This document shows positions 13,752 through 21,734 of a DNA stretch of 22,143 nt, piece after piece. The notes below the pieces were generated by a model. The model had not been told where the DNA came from. It searched no databases and worked only from the letters and a program-made list of their open reading frames with translations. The stretch is taken from contig DATGHS010000203.1 in NCBI GenBank assembly GCA_035307785.1, forward strand, positions 1-22,143, in the 5' to 3' direction. Both the position numbers and the translations under genes were made by a program. Each line of letters starts with the position of its first letter. Within the stretch, counting starts at the first letter, position 1. Origin of the DNA: DATGHS01 sp035307785. Lineage in GTDB: Bacteria > Planctomycetota > Planctomycetia > Gemmatales > Gemmataceae.

Positions 13752-14621
13752 ATGTCGGGCTTTTCTTCCGCGTTTTCCCGGCGCGATTTTCTGCGCGCCG
13801 GTTCGGCGGCCGCGCTTGGCCTAACGGTTAGCAGTATCCTCCGAGCCGATCCAAAAGACGGCTTCGGCGAATTCACGGTGGGCGCGCAGAGCTATACCTT
13901 TCGCAATTTCAATCTCGAGCAGTGCATCAAGCGCACCGCCGACGCGGGCCTCAAGCACATGGAATTCTGCAACGTCCACGTGAAGACGAATTCCACGCCG
14001 GAGCAGATCAAGGCGGTAAAGAAACTCTGTAGCGATTACGGCATCACCCCAGTCGCTTTTGGTGTCGAACATTTCAGCAAGAATACCGACGCCAACCGCA
14101 AGCTCTTCGACTTCGGCAAGGACCTGGGCATCAAACACCTGAGCGCCGACCCCGATCCAGATGCGTTCGACAGCCTCGATAAGCTGGTCGACGAATACAA
14201 GATCAGCATCGCCATCCATCCGCACGGGCCGCAGGGCAAGAACAAGCTCCACCGCTGGTACTGTGCCGACGTGATTCTTCCGGCGGTGAAAGATCATCAT
14301 CCACTGATTGGAACATGTATCGACACGGGTCACATCATCCGCTGCGCGCAGCTCGGCAAAGATCTGAAGCCGGAAGAGGAAGTGCGGAAAATGGGCGCCC
14401 GCAACTTCGGCTTGCATCTGAAAGATCACGACAACAAGAAAGACACCGACGTTGTGTATGGCAAGGGAGTTCTGAACGTCCCCGAGGTGCTGAAGGCGCT
14501 GAAAGAGGTGAAATTCAAGGGCTACATCAGTATTGAATATGAAGCGAACCCCGCCGATCCGTCGCCGGACGTGAAGGAATGCGTGGTCTTGTTGAAGGAC
14601 GCGATCAAGAACGTGGGGTAG
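13752..14621 (+). CDS. Tat-exported sugar phosphate isomerase/epimerase-like TIM-barrel protein
   Basis: The predicted protein has 289 residues. The N-terminus has a twin-arginine signal, 'SRRDFL' at 9-14, followed by an Ala/Leu-rich stretch to about residue 32, so it is exported folded. The rest (40-289) is a xylose-isomerase-like TIM barrel (AP endonuclease family 2 fold). Likely metal or substrate ligands lie at strand ends: Glu71 in 'HMEFCNVH', His156/His158 in 'IAIHPHG', Asp191/His194 in 'DTGH', His222 in 'GLHLKDHD' and Glu262/Glu264 in 'SIEYE'. Planctomycetes carry many such proteins and the substrate is unknown. The ATG at 13752 is chosen over the upstream in-frame start at 13617, because only the former begins at the Tat signal, has GGAG 9 bases upstream, and lies outside the inverted repeat. 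Confidence 0.88.
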   Translation: MSGFSSAFSRRDFLRAGSAAALGLTVSSILRADPKDGFGEFTVGAQSYTFRNFNLEQCIKRTADAGLKHMEFCNVHVKTNSTPEQIKAVKKLCSDYGITPVAFGVEHFSKNTDANRKLFDFGKDLGIKHLSADPDPDAFDSLDKLVDEYKISIAIHPHGPQGKNKLHRWYCADVILPAVKDHHPLIGTCIDTGHIIRCAQLGKDLKPEEEVRKMGARNFGLHLKDHDNKKDTDVVYGKGVLNVPEVLKALKEVKFKGYISIEYEANPADPSPDVKECVVLLKDAIKNVG

Positions 14622-14630
14622 CCAATATTC

Positions 14631-14722
14631 TCCCTCCCCTTTTTGAGGCGGAGGGTTGGGGTGGGGGGAACTTTGGACCTTCTTACCCCCACCCTGACCC
14701 TCCCCTATCAACGGGGAGGGGA
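14631..14722. repeat. G/C-asymmetric inverted repeat upstream of fpr
   Basis: A left arm with CCCTCCCC (14632-14639) and the purine-rich GGAGGGTTGGGGTGGGGGG (14650-14668) pairs with CCCCCACCCTGACCCTCCCC and GGGGAGGGG in the right arm (ending 14722). Purine and pyrimidine runs are strongly strand-biased, and the G runs on the plus strand could form a G-quadruplex. It starts 9 bases after the TIM-barrel stop and ends about 20 bases before the fpr ATG. Confidence 0.8.
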
Positions 14723-14742
14723 ATGTCGGAGTGCGACAACGC

Positions 14743-15675
14743 ATGACGCCAGAAGAGATCTCGCAGCTGCGCGCGAAGCGCTACAACGCGACCGTGACGC
14801 GGCTGCGAAAGCCAAACCCCGAGTTGATGATCTTTCGCGTTCAGCCGGATTTTGCCATCCTGCCGCATCTGCCGGGCCAATACACATCGCTAGGGCTGGG
14901 CAACTGGGAGCCGCGCTTTCCGGGCTCACAGGAGGAGGGCCTGGCGCCGGCAGATGAATCGAGGGTGGTGCGGCGGGCGTATTCCATCAGTTGCCCAATC
15001 CTCGAAGAGGATCAACTCGTTGCGGATTATGGCCGTAGCTGGCTCGAATTCTACGTCGTTCTCGTGAAGGAGGGCGGCGCAGGAGAGCAACCGCCGAGTC
15101 TCACGCCGCGGCTGTTCATGCTCCGCGAAGGCGAGCGGATCAACCTTCATGACAAAATCACCGGGAACTTCACCCTCGAAGGCGTGCAGCCGGCCGATAC
15201 CGTGCTGTTTCTGTCCACCGGCACCGGCGAGGCGCCGCACAACTACATGCTTTGGGATTTGCTGCAGCGCGGGCACCGCGGCAAAATCCTCGCGGCCTGC
15301 TGCGTGCGCTACCGGCGCGACCTGGGCTATTTGCGGACGCATGAGACGCTGATGAAGCTTTTCCCGAATTACGATTACATGGCGCTCACCACCCGCGAGG
15401 CGCTTAACGACGGGCGCAAAGTTTATATCCAGGACCTCATTACCAGCGGACAGATGGAGGAACATCTGGGTCAAAAGCTAGATCCGGCCTGCACGCATGT
15501 ATTCTTGTGCGGGAATCCAAAGATGATCGGCGTGCCGCTCATCGAACGCGAAACCGGCGTCACGGTATTCCCGCAGCCGCCTGGAGTGATTGAAATTCTA
15601 GAGCAGCGCGGTTTCCGCGCCGACAATCACCGCGCGCGCAGCCGCGGCAATATTCATTTCGAAGAATTTTGGTAG
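14743..15675 (+). CDS. fpr: ferredoxin/flavodoxin--NADP+ reductase
   Basis: This FAD enzyme moves electrons between NADPH and ferredoxin or flavodoxin in the cytoplasm. The FAD domain carries 'RRAYSI' (77-82; the RxYS motif) and 'LPGQY' (43-47). The NADP domain carries 'STGTGEAP' (158-165) and 'LCGNPKMI' (255-262). The protein ends in 'EEFW', close to the aromatic C-terminus of the bacterial Fpr subclass that stacks on the flavin. At 310 residues it is longer than the usual ~250-260; part of the excess is a loop at about 53-76 before the RxYS motif and part is at 85-120. The NADP motif has Glu where a hydrophobic residue or Ile is usual (GTGxAP). The ATG at 14743 and the GTG at 14731 both have GGAG-like elements upstream; ATG is preferred. 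A hairpin repeat lies just upstream. Confidence 0.9.
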   Translation: MTPEEISQLRAKRYNATVTRLRKPNPELMIFRVQPDFAILPHLPGQYTSLGLGNWEPRFPGSQEEGLAPADESRVVRRAYSISCPILEEDQLVADYGRSWLEFYVVLVKEGGAGEQPPSLTPRLFMLREGERINLHDKITGNFTLEGVQPADTVLFLSTGTGEAPHNYMLWDLLQRGHRGKILAACCVRYRRDLGYLRTHETLMKLFPNYDYMALTTREALNDGRKVYIQDLITSGQMEEHLGQKLDPACTHVFLCGNPKMIGVPLIERETGVTVFPQPPGVIEILEQRGFRADNHRARSRGNIHFEEFW

Positions 15676-15714
15676 AATCGAGGTTGAAAACTCATTCCGC
15701 AGGGCACGGTGGCA

Positions 15715-15764
15715 GGATTCGCAAGAATTCCGACCATTGGTGGTTCGGAATTCTTGCGAATTCC
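15715..15764. repeat. short inverted repeat between fpr and the kinase gene
   Basis: GGATTCGCAAGAATTCCGA-CCA (15715-15736) pairs with TGGTTCGGAATTCTTGCGAATTCC (15741-15764), with a small bulge and a 4-base loop. No T tail follows, so it is not a standard terminator. It occupies the 137-base gap between two genes on the same strand. Confidence 0.8.
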
Positions 15765-15812
15765 CCTACAAGAGTCCTGATGAATTCGCGTTGAAGCACA
15801 GAGGACACATTC

Positions 15813-16682
15813 GTGGAAACTGCCGGCAGTGAAATCATTGAAGGTTATCGGCTGCGCGGGCACCTGATGACGGGGCAGACTTCGCAGGTTTACGAGGTTG
15901 TCGAGTTGACCAGCAACCGGCACTTTGCGATGAAGATGCTGTTGCCGGAGACGGCCACGAGCAGCGAACACCGCAAGCTGCTCTTCCACGAGGCCGAGGT
16001 AGGCAAGCAGCTTTCGCACCAGAATATCATTCGCATTTACAAGGTAAGCCGCTCGGCCACGTTGCCGTTCTTCGTGATGGAGTATTTTCCATCGGGCAGC
16101 TTGCGGACACGACTGCTCAACAAGCAGATGGATTTCGTGAAGGAGAACCTGCACAGCATTTTGCGGCAAGCGGCAACGGGGTTTGCCTTCATGAATGCAA
16201 GCGGGTGGGTGCATCGTGACGTAAAGCCGGACAACTTGCTGGTCAACGCAGCCGGTGATTTGCGGATTATCGACTTCGCCATCGCCTACCGAATTCCCAC
16301 GGGACTGGCGAAGATGTTCCACGGACGCAAAAAGGCCCAAGGGACCCGCAGTTACATGTCGCCGGAACAGATTTTCGGCAAGCGGCTCGACGGGCGGGCG
16401 GACATCTACAGTTTTGGCGCCACCTGCTACGAGTTGGCGACGGGCCGGCCGCCGTTTCGGGCCGAGAGTGCACAGGGGCTTCTCGCCAAGCACGTCTCGG
16501 AGAAGCCAATTACACCACAGGCCTATGAGCCGAACCTCACCGATGACTTCGCGGCCATGGTGCTGAAGATGCTGGCGAAGAAAAAGGAAGATCGCTACAA
16601 CGATTTCCACGAAGTGCTCATGGCGCTGCGCAGTACGCGCATTTTCAAAAACATGCCCGCGAAAGCGGAAGAGGAGAAGTAG
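15813..16682 (+). CDS. Ser/Thr protein kinase (Hanks type), single domain, with DFA variant
   Basis: The predicted protein has 289 residues and is almost only a kinase domain (11-275), without a membrane segment or sensor domain. Lys41 ('FAMKM') and Glu60 ('FHEAEV') would form the conserved salt bridge. The catalytic loop 'HRDVKPDN' is at 134-141, the activation segment runs to 'SPE' at 183-185, and 'DIYSFG' (197-202) and Arg261 complete the fold. Two departures stand out: the metal-binding DFG is Asp154-Phe-Ala, and the glycine-rich loop is 'MTGQTSQVYEV' (19-29), keeping only one glycine. Catalytic residues are otherwise present, so it may be an active kinase with altered nucleotide handling or a weak one. 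The GTG start has GAGGA 7 bases upstream. AccA follows 187 bases downstream on the same strand; no functional link is evident. Confidence 0.9.
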   Translation: METAGSEIIEGYRLRGHLMTGQTSQVYEVVELTSNRHFAMKMLLPETATSSEHRKLLFHEAEVGKQLSHQNIIRIYKVSRSATLPFFVMEYFPSGSLRTRLLNKQMDFVKENLHSILRQAATGFAFMNASGWVHRDVKPDNLLVNAAGDLRIIDFAIAYRIPTGLAKMFHGRKKAQGTRSYMSPEQIFGKRLDGRADIYSFGATCYELATGRPPFRAESAQGLLAKHVSEKPITPQAYEPNLTDDFAAMVLKMLAKKKEDRYNDFHEVLMALRSTRIFKNMPAKAEEEK

Positions 16683-16869
16683 GAGGTTTGCCACGCACCG
16701 CTCCGAAGACTCCGCGTCGCGCAAACCACCACATTTCGCCTGGAATTTCCAGCATTTTTTTCTATACTCCTTCTGTCGCAAAAATCCCCCGTGAAGGCGA
16801 GAAGCAGCGTCGGCGTTGTCCCATGGGAGACAGCGTTGAATGCGAACCATTCAAACAAGGAACGGATGC

Positions 16870-17889
16870 ATGCCGTCGCCATTGCCGTTTGAATCCGAAA
16901 TTCACGAGATGGAGCAGGTGCTGGCGCGCCTGGAGGCGAACAGCCCGGAAGCTTCCGCGGAGGAGATCCGGCGCATTCGGCGGGAACTCAGTAATCTGCT
17001 GCGCAAGAAGTACAGCGATCTGTCGCCCTGGGACACAATCCTCGTCGCCCGGCATCCCGAGCGCCCGCAATTCACGGATTATGTCGGCTCGATTTTCGAC
17101 GAATTCGTGGAACTGCACGGTGACCGGGCGATTGGCGACGACCGGGCCATTCGCTCCGGCTTCGCAAGGATCGGCGAACATCGCGTCGTCCTGATCGGCC
17201 ACCAAAAGGGGCGCAAGTTCAAGGAAAAAACGGAGTGCTTTTTCGGCTGCGCCCATCCCGAAGGTTACCGCAAGGCGCTGAACAAAATGAAGCTGGCGGC
17301 GAAGTTTCGGCTGCCGATCATTTGCCTCATCGATACGCCCGGCGCGTACCCCGGCATCGGGGCCGAAGAGCGCGGGCAGGCGCAGTTGATTGCGACAAGC
17401 ATGTTCGAAATGTCACGTCTGCCGACGCCGATTATCTGCGTCGTGATCGGGGAAGGGGGTTCCGGCGGAGCCCTCGGCATTGGCGTGGGCGATCGGGTGA
17501 GCATGCTGGAGCATGCGTATTATTCCGTGATCAGTCCGGAAGGATGCGCCGGCATCCTGTGGCGCACCGCGGATGAGAAGACGAAGCCGTTGGCAGCGCA
17601 AGCGCTGAAGCTCACTTCCCGCGATCTTTTTCGCCTGCGTGTGATCGACGACATTATTCCGGAGCCGCTGGGTGGCGCGCATCGCGATCCGCGCGAGATG
17701 GGCCGGATCTTGCAAAAGTACCTGCTACGCTATTTGCGCGACTTGCATGACGTTCCCGAAGAGCAATTGCTGGAAGCGCGCTACCAGAAGTTCCGGAGCA
17801 TGGGGGTTTTTCAGCAGGGGCTCAGTGCTGAGCCCGCTCCGCCGCCCATGCGGTCTGAAGCTACGGTTCCAGTTGCTGAGCAAGCCTGA
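16870..17889 (+). CDS. accA: acetyl-CoA carboxylase carboxyltransferase subunit alpha
   Basis: AccA with AccD transfers the carboxyl group from carboxybiotin to acetyl-CoA, making malonyl-CoA for fatty acid synthesis. The 339-residue protein is about family length. Family signatures are present: 'YVGSIFDEFVELHGDRAIGD' (71-90), 'IDTPGAYPGIGAEERGQ' (154-170), 'GEGGSGGALGIG' (194-205, oxyanion hole region) and 'ISPEGCAGILW' (221-231). The last ~25 residues are Pro/Glu-rich and not conserved. The ATG at 16870 has AAGGA 8 bases upstream; the in-frame ATG at 16840 has GGGAGA 9 bases upstream and would add 10 residues, so the start is not certain. accD, accB and accC are not in the window. The 3' end overlaps the convergent GT39-like gene by 29 bases. 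Confidence 0.96.
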   Translation: MPSPLPFESEIHEMEQVLARLEANSPEASAEEIRRIRRELSNLLRKKYSDLSPWDTILVARHPERPQFTDYVGSIFDEFVELHGDRAIGDDRAIRSGFARIGEHRVVLIGHQKGRKFKEKTECFFGCAHPEGYRKALNKMKLAAKFRLPIICLIDTPGAYPGIGAEERGQAQLIATSMFEMSRLPTPIICVVIGEGGSGGALGIGVGDRVSMLEHAYYSVISPEGCAGILWRTADEKTKPLAAQALKLTSRDLFRLRVIDDIIPEPLGGAHRDPREMGRILQKYLLRYLRDLHDVPEEQLLEARYQKFRSMGVFQQGLSAEPAPPPMRSEATVPVAEQA

Positions 17890-19606
17890 CCGGGTTTTCG
17901 CCGTTCGGCATGGCATCCACACTCATATCGAAAATCAGAAACGTCGTGGTGCGCGCAATCGGCGTGCGCTCGCGCAGACGCTGGAACAAATCTTGTTGGG
18001 CGGGGTCCTGGCAATACCCGCCATAGAGGACTGAAGTCCCGGCCGCGAGATAGCGGCCCCGCATGTTGGCTCGTAATTCTTCTTCGTTGTGGATCGGCAG
18101 CGTGTGAATTTGCACGACGTGGAATGGCGGCCTCAGCACTCGCGGATCGGAGCCGAAGTACCAGACATCAAGCGCCGGCAGATTCTCTTTCTGCTGCCAT
18201 TTCGCGAGTTCGTTTAGCCCCTGTCCCCAGTCGTAATTAGAATCGCTGAGCAAAAGGTACCCGTCGCGGGAGCCGCCCCACAGTTCGTTGATAAAACCTA
18301 TGCCGTTGGGGCAAGCGCTCCAGGCGGAGTAATTCATCCAAAGGATAAGGCCGGCCAAGCTCGCCGTCGCCAATAATCGGCGCTGCTTCGCCACGGCTAG
18401 CTGCGGCCAGGCGCGGACGGTGGCCGCCGCCACCGAGATGGCCAAGAGCGCGATGATCGGCAGCACCAGGCGAATGCCGATTTGCACCCGGCACGTGAAG
18501 CTGAATAGGAAAAGGCAAAACGTCGTCAGACCGGCCGCCGACGCCAGCGTTTGCGGCCGCAGCAACAGGCACAGCAGGGCAAGTACCAAAAGGGGAGTGG
18601 TGATCTTCATCGACAGCGCCAGCGGGAAGTAGTACCAGAACGCGCGGCGTTCGCCGTGGCCCAGGATGTAGGTGGCGTGCCCCTGGACATTGTGCTGCAT
18701 CTGCCGCGACAGGCCCACGCCCGCATTGTTGAAGATTTGCAGGTGCTCTGCGAGCCAAATAGCAGGGGCGCGGGCGGCTCCATCCGGCAACGACCGAGCC
18801 TGGCGGATCAGCTCCGGATGTTCCTTCCAGTCGCTGCCGCAATAGAGGAAGGTCACGGTCAGGGCGATGCACGACATCGGGACGAATTCGAAGACGTTTT
18901 TGCGGCTGAAGACGGTGACAAAGGCTTCTTTCAATCGCGGCCAGTGACCTGCGGCCGTTGACTGCTGCCAGTTTCGCTCCCATTCCATCGCCACGCTGCA
19001 AATCGGAATAAACGCAAGGGCCGAAGCCTTGGCCAGGATGGCAAAACCGAAGCAAACGCCGGCCAGCAATACCCGGCAGCTCCAGCCACGCTCGCGGCCG
19101 GCCCGGTAATGGTAGCAATAGACCAAAACCATTGCCGTGAGGGCCAAATCGGTCGTGGCCAGCGATGCGTGTGCCAGCAGGCTCGGCTCGCAGGCCAAAA
19201 AGACGACCGCCAGCCGGCCGGCCCACGGGCCGGCAATCTGGTTGCCAAGCCGCCAGCCGTAGATCAGCATAAGCCAGAAAAAGAGAAGCGTGCCACTTCG
19301 CGCCACGGGCAAAATGGTGTCGAAGTCCTCAACGGCATCGAACGTCTGTCCCCGCCAGCGCTCCCAAGTGTAGACCGGGAGGGCGGTCACGTCGGCAGGG
19401 AGGGGCATGGTGCCCAAACGCATGAGTTCATAGGTGCTGCCGGTGCGCCAGTGCTCCAGACCGTAGCGCAAATAGACCGGTTCGTCGAAGGTGCCGCCCA
19501 GTTCATGGCCGGCCCGCAGGCACCAAAACGACCCCAGCGTGCCCCACAGGACGATCCACGCCGTTTCCCGCAAAACTCTCCGCCAAGTGCTCTTGGTCGC
19601 ATCCAT
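17861..19606 (-). CDS. GT39/PMT-like membrane glycosyltransferase
   Basis: The predicted protein has 581 residues and roughly ten membrane segments. The first is at about 11-30, followed by an extracytoplasmic loop with 'GTFDEPVY' (38-45); Asp41-Glu42 match the acidic catalytic position of GT-C glycosyltransferases. 'CEPSLLAHASLATTDLAL' (139-156) is the second PMT-like signature, with Asp153, and 'FAILAKASALAFIP' (188-201) a third. The C-terminal third (from about residue 430) is a soluble extracytoplasmic domain containing 'LLLSDSNYDWGQGL'. Such enzymes use polyprenyl-phosphate sugars to glycosylate proteins or lipids on the outer face of the membrane; donor and acceptor are unknown. It stands alone on the minus strand, with its last 29 bases overlapping accA. 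Confidence 0.85.
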   Translation of the reverse strand: MDATKSTWRRVLRETAWIVLWGTLGSFWCLRAGHELGGTFDEPVYLRYGLEHWRTGSTYELMRLGTMPLPADVTALPVYTWERWRGQTFDAVEDFDTILPVARSGTLLFFWLMLIYGWRLGNQIAGPWAGRLAVVFLACEPSLLAHASLATTDLALTAMVLVYCYHYRAGRERGWSCRVLLAGVCFGFAILAKASALAFIPICSVAMEWERNWQQSTAAGHWPRLKEAFVTVFSRKNVFEFVPMSCIALTVTFLYCGSDWKEHPELIRQARSLPDGAARAPAIWLAEHLQIFNNAGVGLSRQMQHNVQGHATYILGHGERRAFWYYFPLALSMKITTPLLVLALLCLLLRPQTLASAAGLTTFCLFLFSFTCRVQIGIRLVLPIIALLAISVAAATVRAWPQLAVAKQRRLLATASLAGLILWMNYSAWSACPNGIGFINELWGGSRDGYLLLSDSNYDWGQGLNELAKWQQKENLPALDVWYFGSDPRVLRPPFHVVQIHTLPIHNEEELRANMRGRYLAAGTSVLYGGYCQDPAQQDLFQRLRERTPIARTTTFLIFDMSVDAMPNGENPVRLAQQLEP

Positions 19607-19902
19607 TCGATTGGCCTGGAAATCGTCGCTTCGATCCCGATAATCCGCATCAGTTCTTACCGCATTGGCCTTGGAGTCGCAAGATGAACCGGCCTTGCCG
19701 GCTTGATTCAGGAATCGCCGAAAAGGCCTGGAAATCGAGGCGTTTTCGCCGCTAATTGGAATGGCAATCTAATTGAACATAAGAGACATTATCGGACGTT
19801 GAACCGGCGGGGCTCGAAGACTCGCCCGCGCGGCTTGGTACCAATTCAATGTCCGATAATCCTAGTTATGTTCAATTACTCCGCGAAGAAAAAGGAAACC
19901 GC
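19607..19902. other. divergent intergenic region between GT39-like gene and DUF3052 gene
   Basis: These 296 bases contain no recognisable gene. The right half is filled by the long inverted repeat at 19770-19878. Any promoters for the two divergent genes must lie here, but none with two good boxes was found. Confidence 0.6.
19770..19878. repeat. inverted repeat with 34-base arms upstream of the DUF3052 gene
   Basis: Left arm 19770-19803 (starts TAATTGAACATAAGAGACAT) and right arm 19845-19878 (ends ATCCTAGTTATGTTCAATTA) are reverse complements at 28 or more of 34 positions, with the mismatches grouped in the middle. The 41-base GC-rich spacer contains a further small hairpin (GCGGGG with CGCCCGC). 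No target-site duplication is visible. AT-rich arms ending in the same TAATTGAACATAA suggest a small mobile element or a paired operator. Confidence 0.85.
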
Positions 19903-20331
19903 ATGGCTGGGTATTCAGGCACGCCGTTGCCGAAAAAGCTGGGCATGAAGCCGGGCTGCAGGGTGCTGCTTTGGAAGGCGCCGGAGAGCCTTCTAGAGTT
20001 GCTCGGTGAAGCGGCGGCGGAAATGACGTTGAGCCGGGAAATGGGCAATGAAGGGGCCTTCGACATTATCATGCTGTTTACCGATTCGCGGGCCGAATTG
20101 CAGAAATCGTTCGCGAAGCTTGCCCGCCGGTTGGCCCCTGCTGGGGGACTCTGGGTGGCCTGGCCGAAGAAGGCGTCCGGCGTGCCCACCGACCTGAGTG
20201 AAGACATCGTCCGCGAGATTGGCCTAAAGGTGGGGCTGGTTGATAATAAAGTCTGTGCCATCGACGAAACCTGGTCCGGGTTGAGGTTCGTGATACGATT
20301 GGCCGACCGGCCGAAGCAGAAAGCCAAATAG
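19903..20331 (+). CDS. DUF3052 family protein
   Basis: The predicted protein has 142 residues and matches the DUF3052 pattern: 'MAGYSGTPLPKKLG' at the N-terminus, a 'RVLLWKAPESL' strand-helix, 'LAPAGGLWVAWPKKASG' (77-93), and 'GLVDNKVCAIDETWSGLRFV' (111-130) near the end. The fold is a small Rossmann-like alpha/beta domain; no catalytic function is known to me for the family. An in-frame ATG at 19849 would add 18 residues, but those codons lie in the arm of the inverted repeat, whereas ATG 19903 has AAGGAAA 7 bases upstream and starts at the conserved N-terminus. The stop is 1 base before the next ATG, so it is probably translated together with the oxidoreductase. Confidence 0.85.
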   Translation: MAGYSGTPLPKKLGMKPGCRVLLWKAPESLLELLGEAAAEMTLSREMGNEGAFDIIMLFTDSRAELQKSFAKLARRLAPAGGLWVAWPKKASGVPTDLSEDIVREIGLKVGLVDNKVCAIDETWSGLRFVIRLADRPKQKAK

Positions 20332-20332
20332 C

Positions 20333-21619
20333 ATGACGAATGCGATCAATATTAATTGCAACCGGCTCCGCGCCGGCATGGTCGGGCTGGGGATGATTTT
20401 CGACGAGACCTACCGGCCGCTATTCGAGCAGATGTATTCACGCGGGCTTTATCGCCGCGATATCGGGTTCGTGGATGTTGAACTGGCCGCCGTCGCGAGT
20501 CGAACTGGCGCCCGAGCCGAAAAACTCCGGCAAGCCGGCCGGCTCAGTTCCTTCGCCAGCTTCACGGAGCCCGATGCGGTCGAAAAGATGCTAGCCCACG
20601 GCGTCGATCTGGTCTGCGTGGCCACCCCCGACGACCGCCACTTCCCTGCCGCGCGCACCGCCCTGCTGGCGGGCAAGCATGTGCTCATCGAAAAGCCCTC
20701 GGTGCTGACTTTGCAAGAACTCGATCAGTTGCAGGAACTGGCGCGCAAGCAGCGGGTGCTGGCAAAGGTCGTGTACCACAAGCTGGCCGATCCGGATCAC
20801 AAGAAGCTGCGAACCCACGTGCTCAATGGCGTCCTGAATCATGTGAACAACGGTTACTGCTCGCTGCTGGAACCGAAACAAGTCAGCGCGTCGCAATTTG
20901 CCGAATGGATCGACGGCCGCAATCCTGCCACCTATGTTGCCGTGCATTATCTGAAGCTGATCGACTTTACTTTCGGGCCGAACTGGAATCTGACGCGCGT
21001 CTCGGCCACGGGCCAACGCGGCATCGTAGGGCCGAGTTCCGGTCCGACCTGGGATTCCGTTCAACTTCAAGTTGTTTACACGCATCCGGACCAGCGCGAA
21101 GCGGCGTTCGACATTCACACTTCGTGGGTCACGCCCGATAACTTCCCCGGCTACGTGGAGCAGGAAGTGCAATTTCGCTTCGACAATGGCATTTGGAACG
21201 CGCATCAACGTAAGCGCGGCGTGGAAATGACCGTCGAAGGCCGCTCGCCGGGCGAATTCAAGATCACGCCGAATCATCATTACAACGGAACTTTCATCGA
21301 ACCGTGGGGCGAAGCAACGCAGCGCGGCTACGGCATCGAAATCCTCCAGCGCTTCTTCGAAGAAGTCGCATTCGTGGAATTCGGCGGGCCGAAGGAAGAG
21401 CGGCCGCAACGGCTGCAACAAATGGCCGCCCTCGCCTACAATGACGTCTGCGCCGACCGCAACGTCGTGGCCATCGTGCAGGCGCTGGAAGCGATCCTGG
21501 CGCGGCAAGCGAAAGGGCAGCCCGGTTGCCTTGCCATTGTGAACGGGCCAAAGGGCGGGCTCGCTCTGCATTCGCCCGGAAAGAGCGAGGTTGAGGTGCT
21601 CTATTCAGAACGAGTCTAA
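20333..21619 (+). CDS. Gfo/Idh/MocA family NAD(P)-dependent oxidoreductase
   Basis: The predicted protein has 428 residues. The N-terminal Rossmann domain begins 'RAGMVGLGMIF' (13-23); the second and third family landmarks are 'VDLVCVATPDDRHFPAA' (91-107) and 'GKHVLIEKPSVLT' (114-126), with the EKP motif at 120-122. The usual third glycine of GxGxxG is Phe23. The C-terminal alpha/beta domain has 'YHKLADPDHKK' (148-158), 'VAVHYLKLIDF' and several His-rich strands that would form the substrate pocket. Family members oxidise or reduce sugars, inositols or their derivatives; the substrate is not readable here. It starts 1 base after the DUF3052 stop and depends on coupling, since no good ribosome-binding site precedes the ATG. 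An aminotransferase follows after a palindrome. Confidence 0.9.
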   Translation: MTNAININCNRLRAGMVGLGMIFDETYRPLFEQMYSRGLYRRDIGFVDVELAAVASRTGARAEKLRQAGRLSSFASFTEPDAVEKMLAHGVDLVCVATPDDRHFPAARTALLAGKHVLIEKPSVLTLQELDQLQELARKQRVLAKVVYHKLADPDHKKLRTHVLNGVLNHVNNGYCSLLEPKQVSASQFAEWIDGRNPATYVAVHYLKLIDFTFGPNWNLTRVSATGQRGIVGPSSGPTWDSVQLQVVYTHPDQREAAFDIHTSWVTPDNFPGYVEQEVQFRFDNGIWNAHQRKRGVEMTVEGRSPGEFKITPNHHYNGTFIEPWGEATQRGYGIEILQRFFEEVAFVEFGGPKEERPQRLQQMAALAYNDVCADRNVVAIVQALEAILARQAKGQPGCLAIVNGPKGGLALHSPGKSEVEVLYSERV

Positions 21620-21628
21620 ACTTGGTCC

Positions 21629-21706
21629 GAGCCGCGCACGGAACGCAGCGCAGTAAGCGGCCAGCCAGTGACTGCCGCTGACTGCGCTGCGCTCCGTGCG
21701 CGGCTC
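21629..21706. repeat. near-perfect inverted repeat with 32-base arms
   Basis: Arms 21629-21660 and 21675-21706 are reverse complements at 30 of 32 positions, separated by a 14-base loop. The arms are GC-rich and begin GAGCCGCGCACGGAACGCAG. It starts 10 bases after the oxidoreductase stop and ends 28 bases before the aminotransferase ATG. There is no T tail. A transcript through it would form a very stable hairpin. Confidence 0.92.
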
Positions 21707-21734
21707 TGAAAATCCGTTTGGAAAGTCTAAGGAC

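Noticed and set aside
16740..16768. CTGGAATTTCCAG palindrome plus TATACT as a promoter for accA
   Set aside because: The -10-like box is good but no -35 box lies at the proper distance, and the palindrome's loop is too short for a hairpin.
19849..19902. Upstream start for the DUF3052 protein
   Set aside because: The added 18 codons start in the arm of an inverted repeat, while the conserved N-terminus and a good ribosome-binding site point to 19903. Kept open as a finding.
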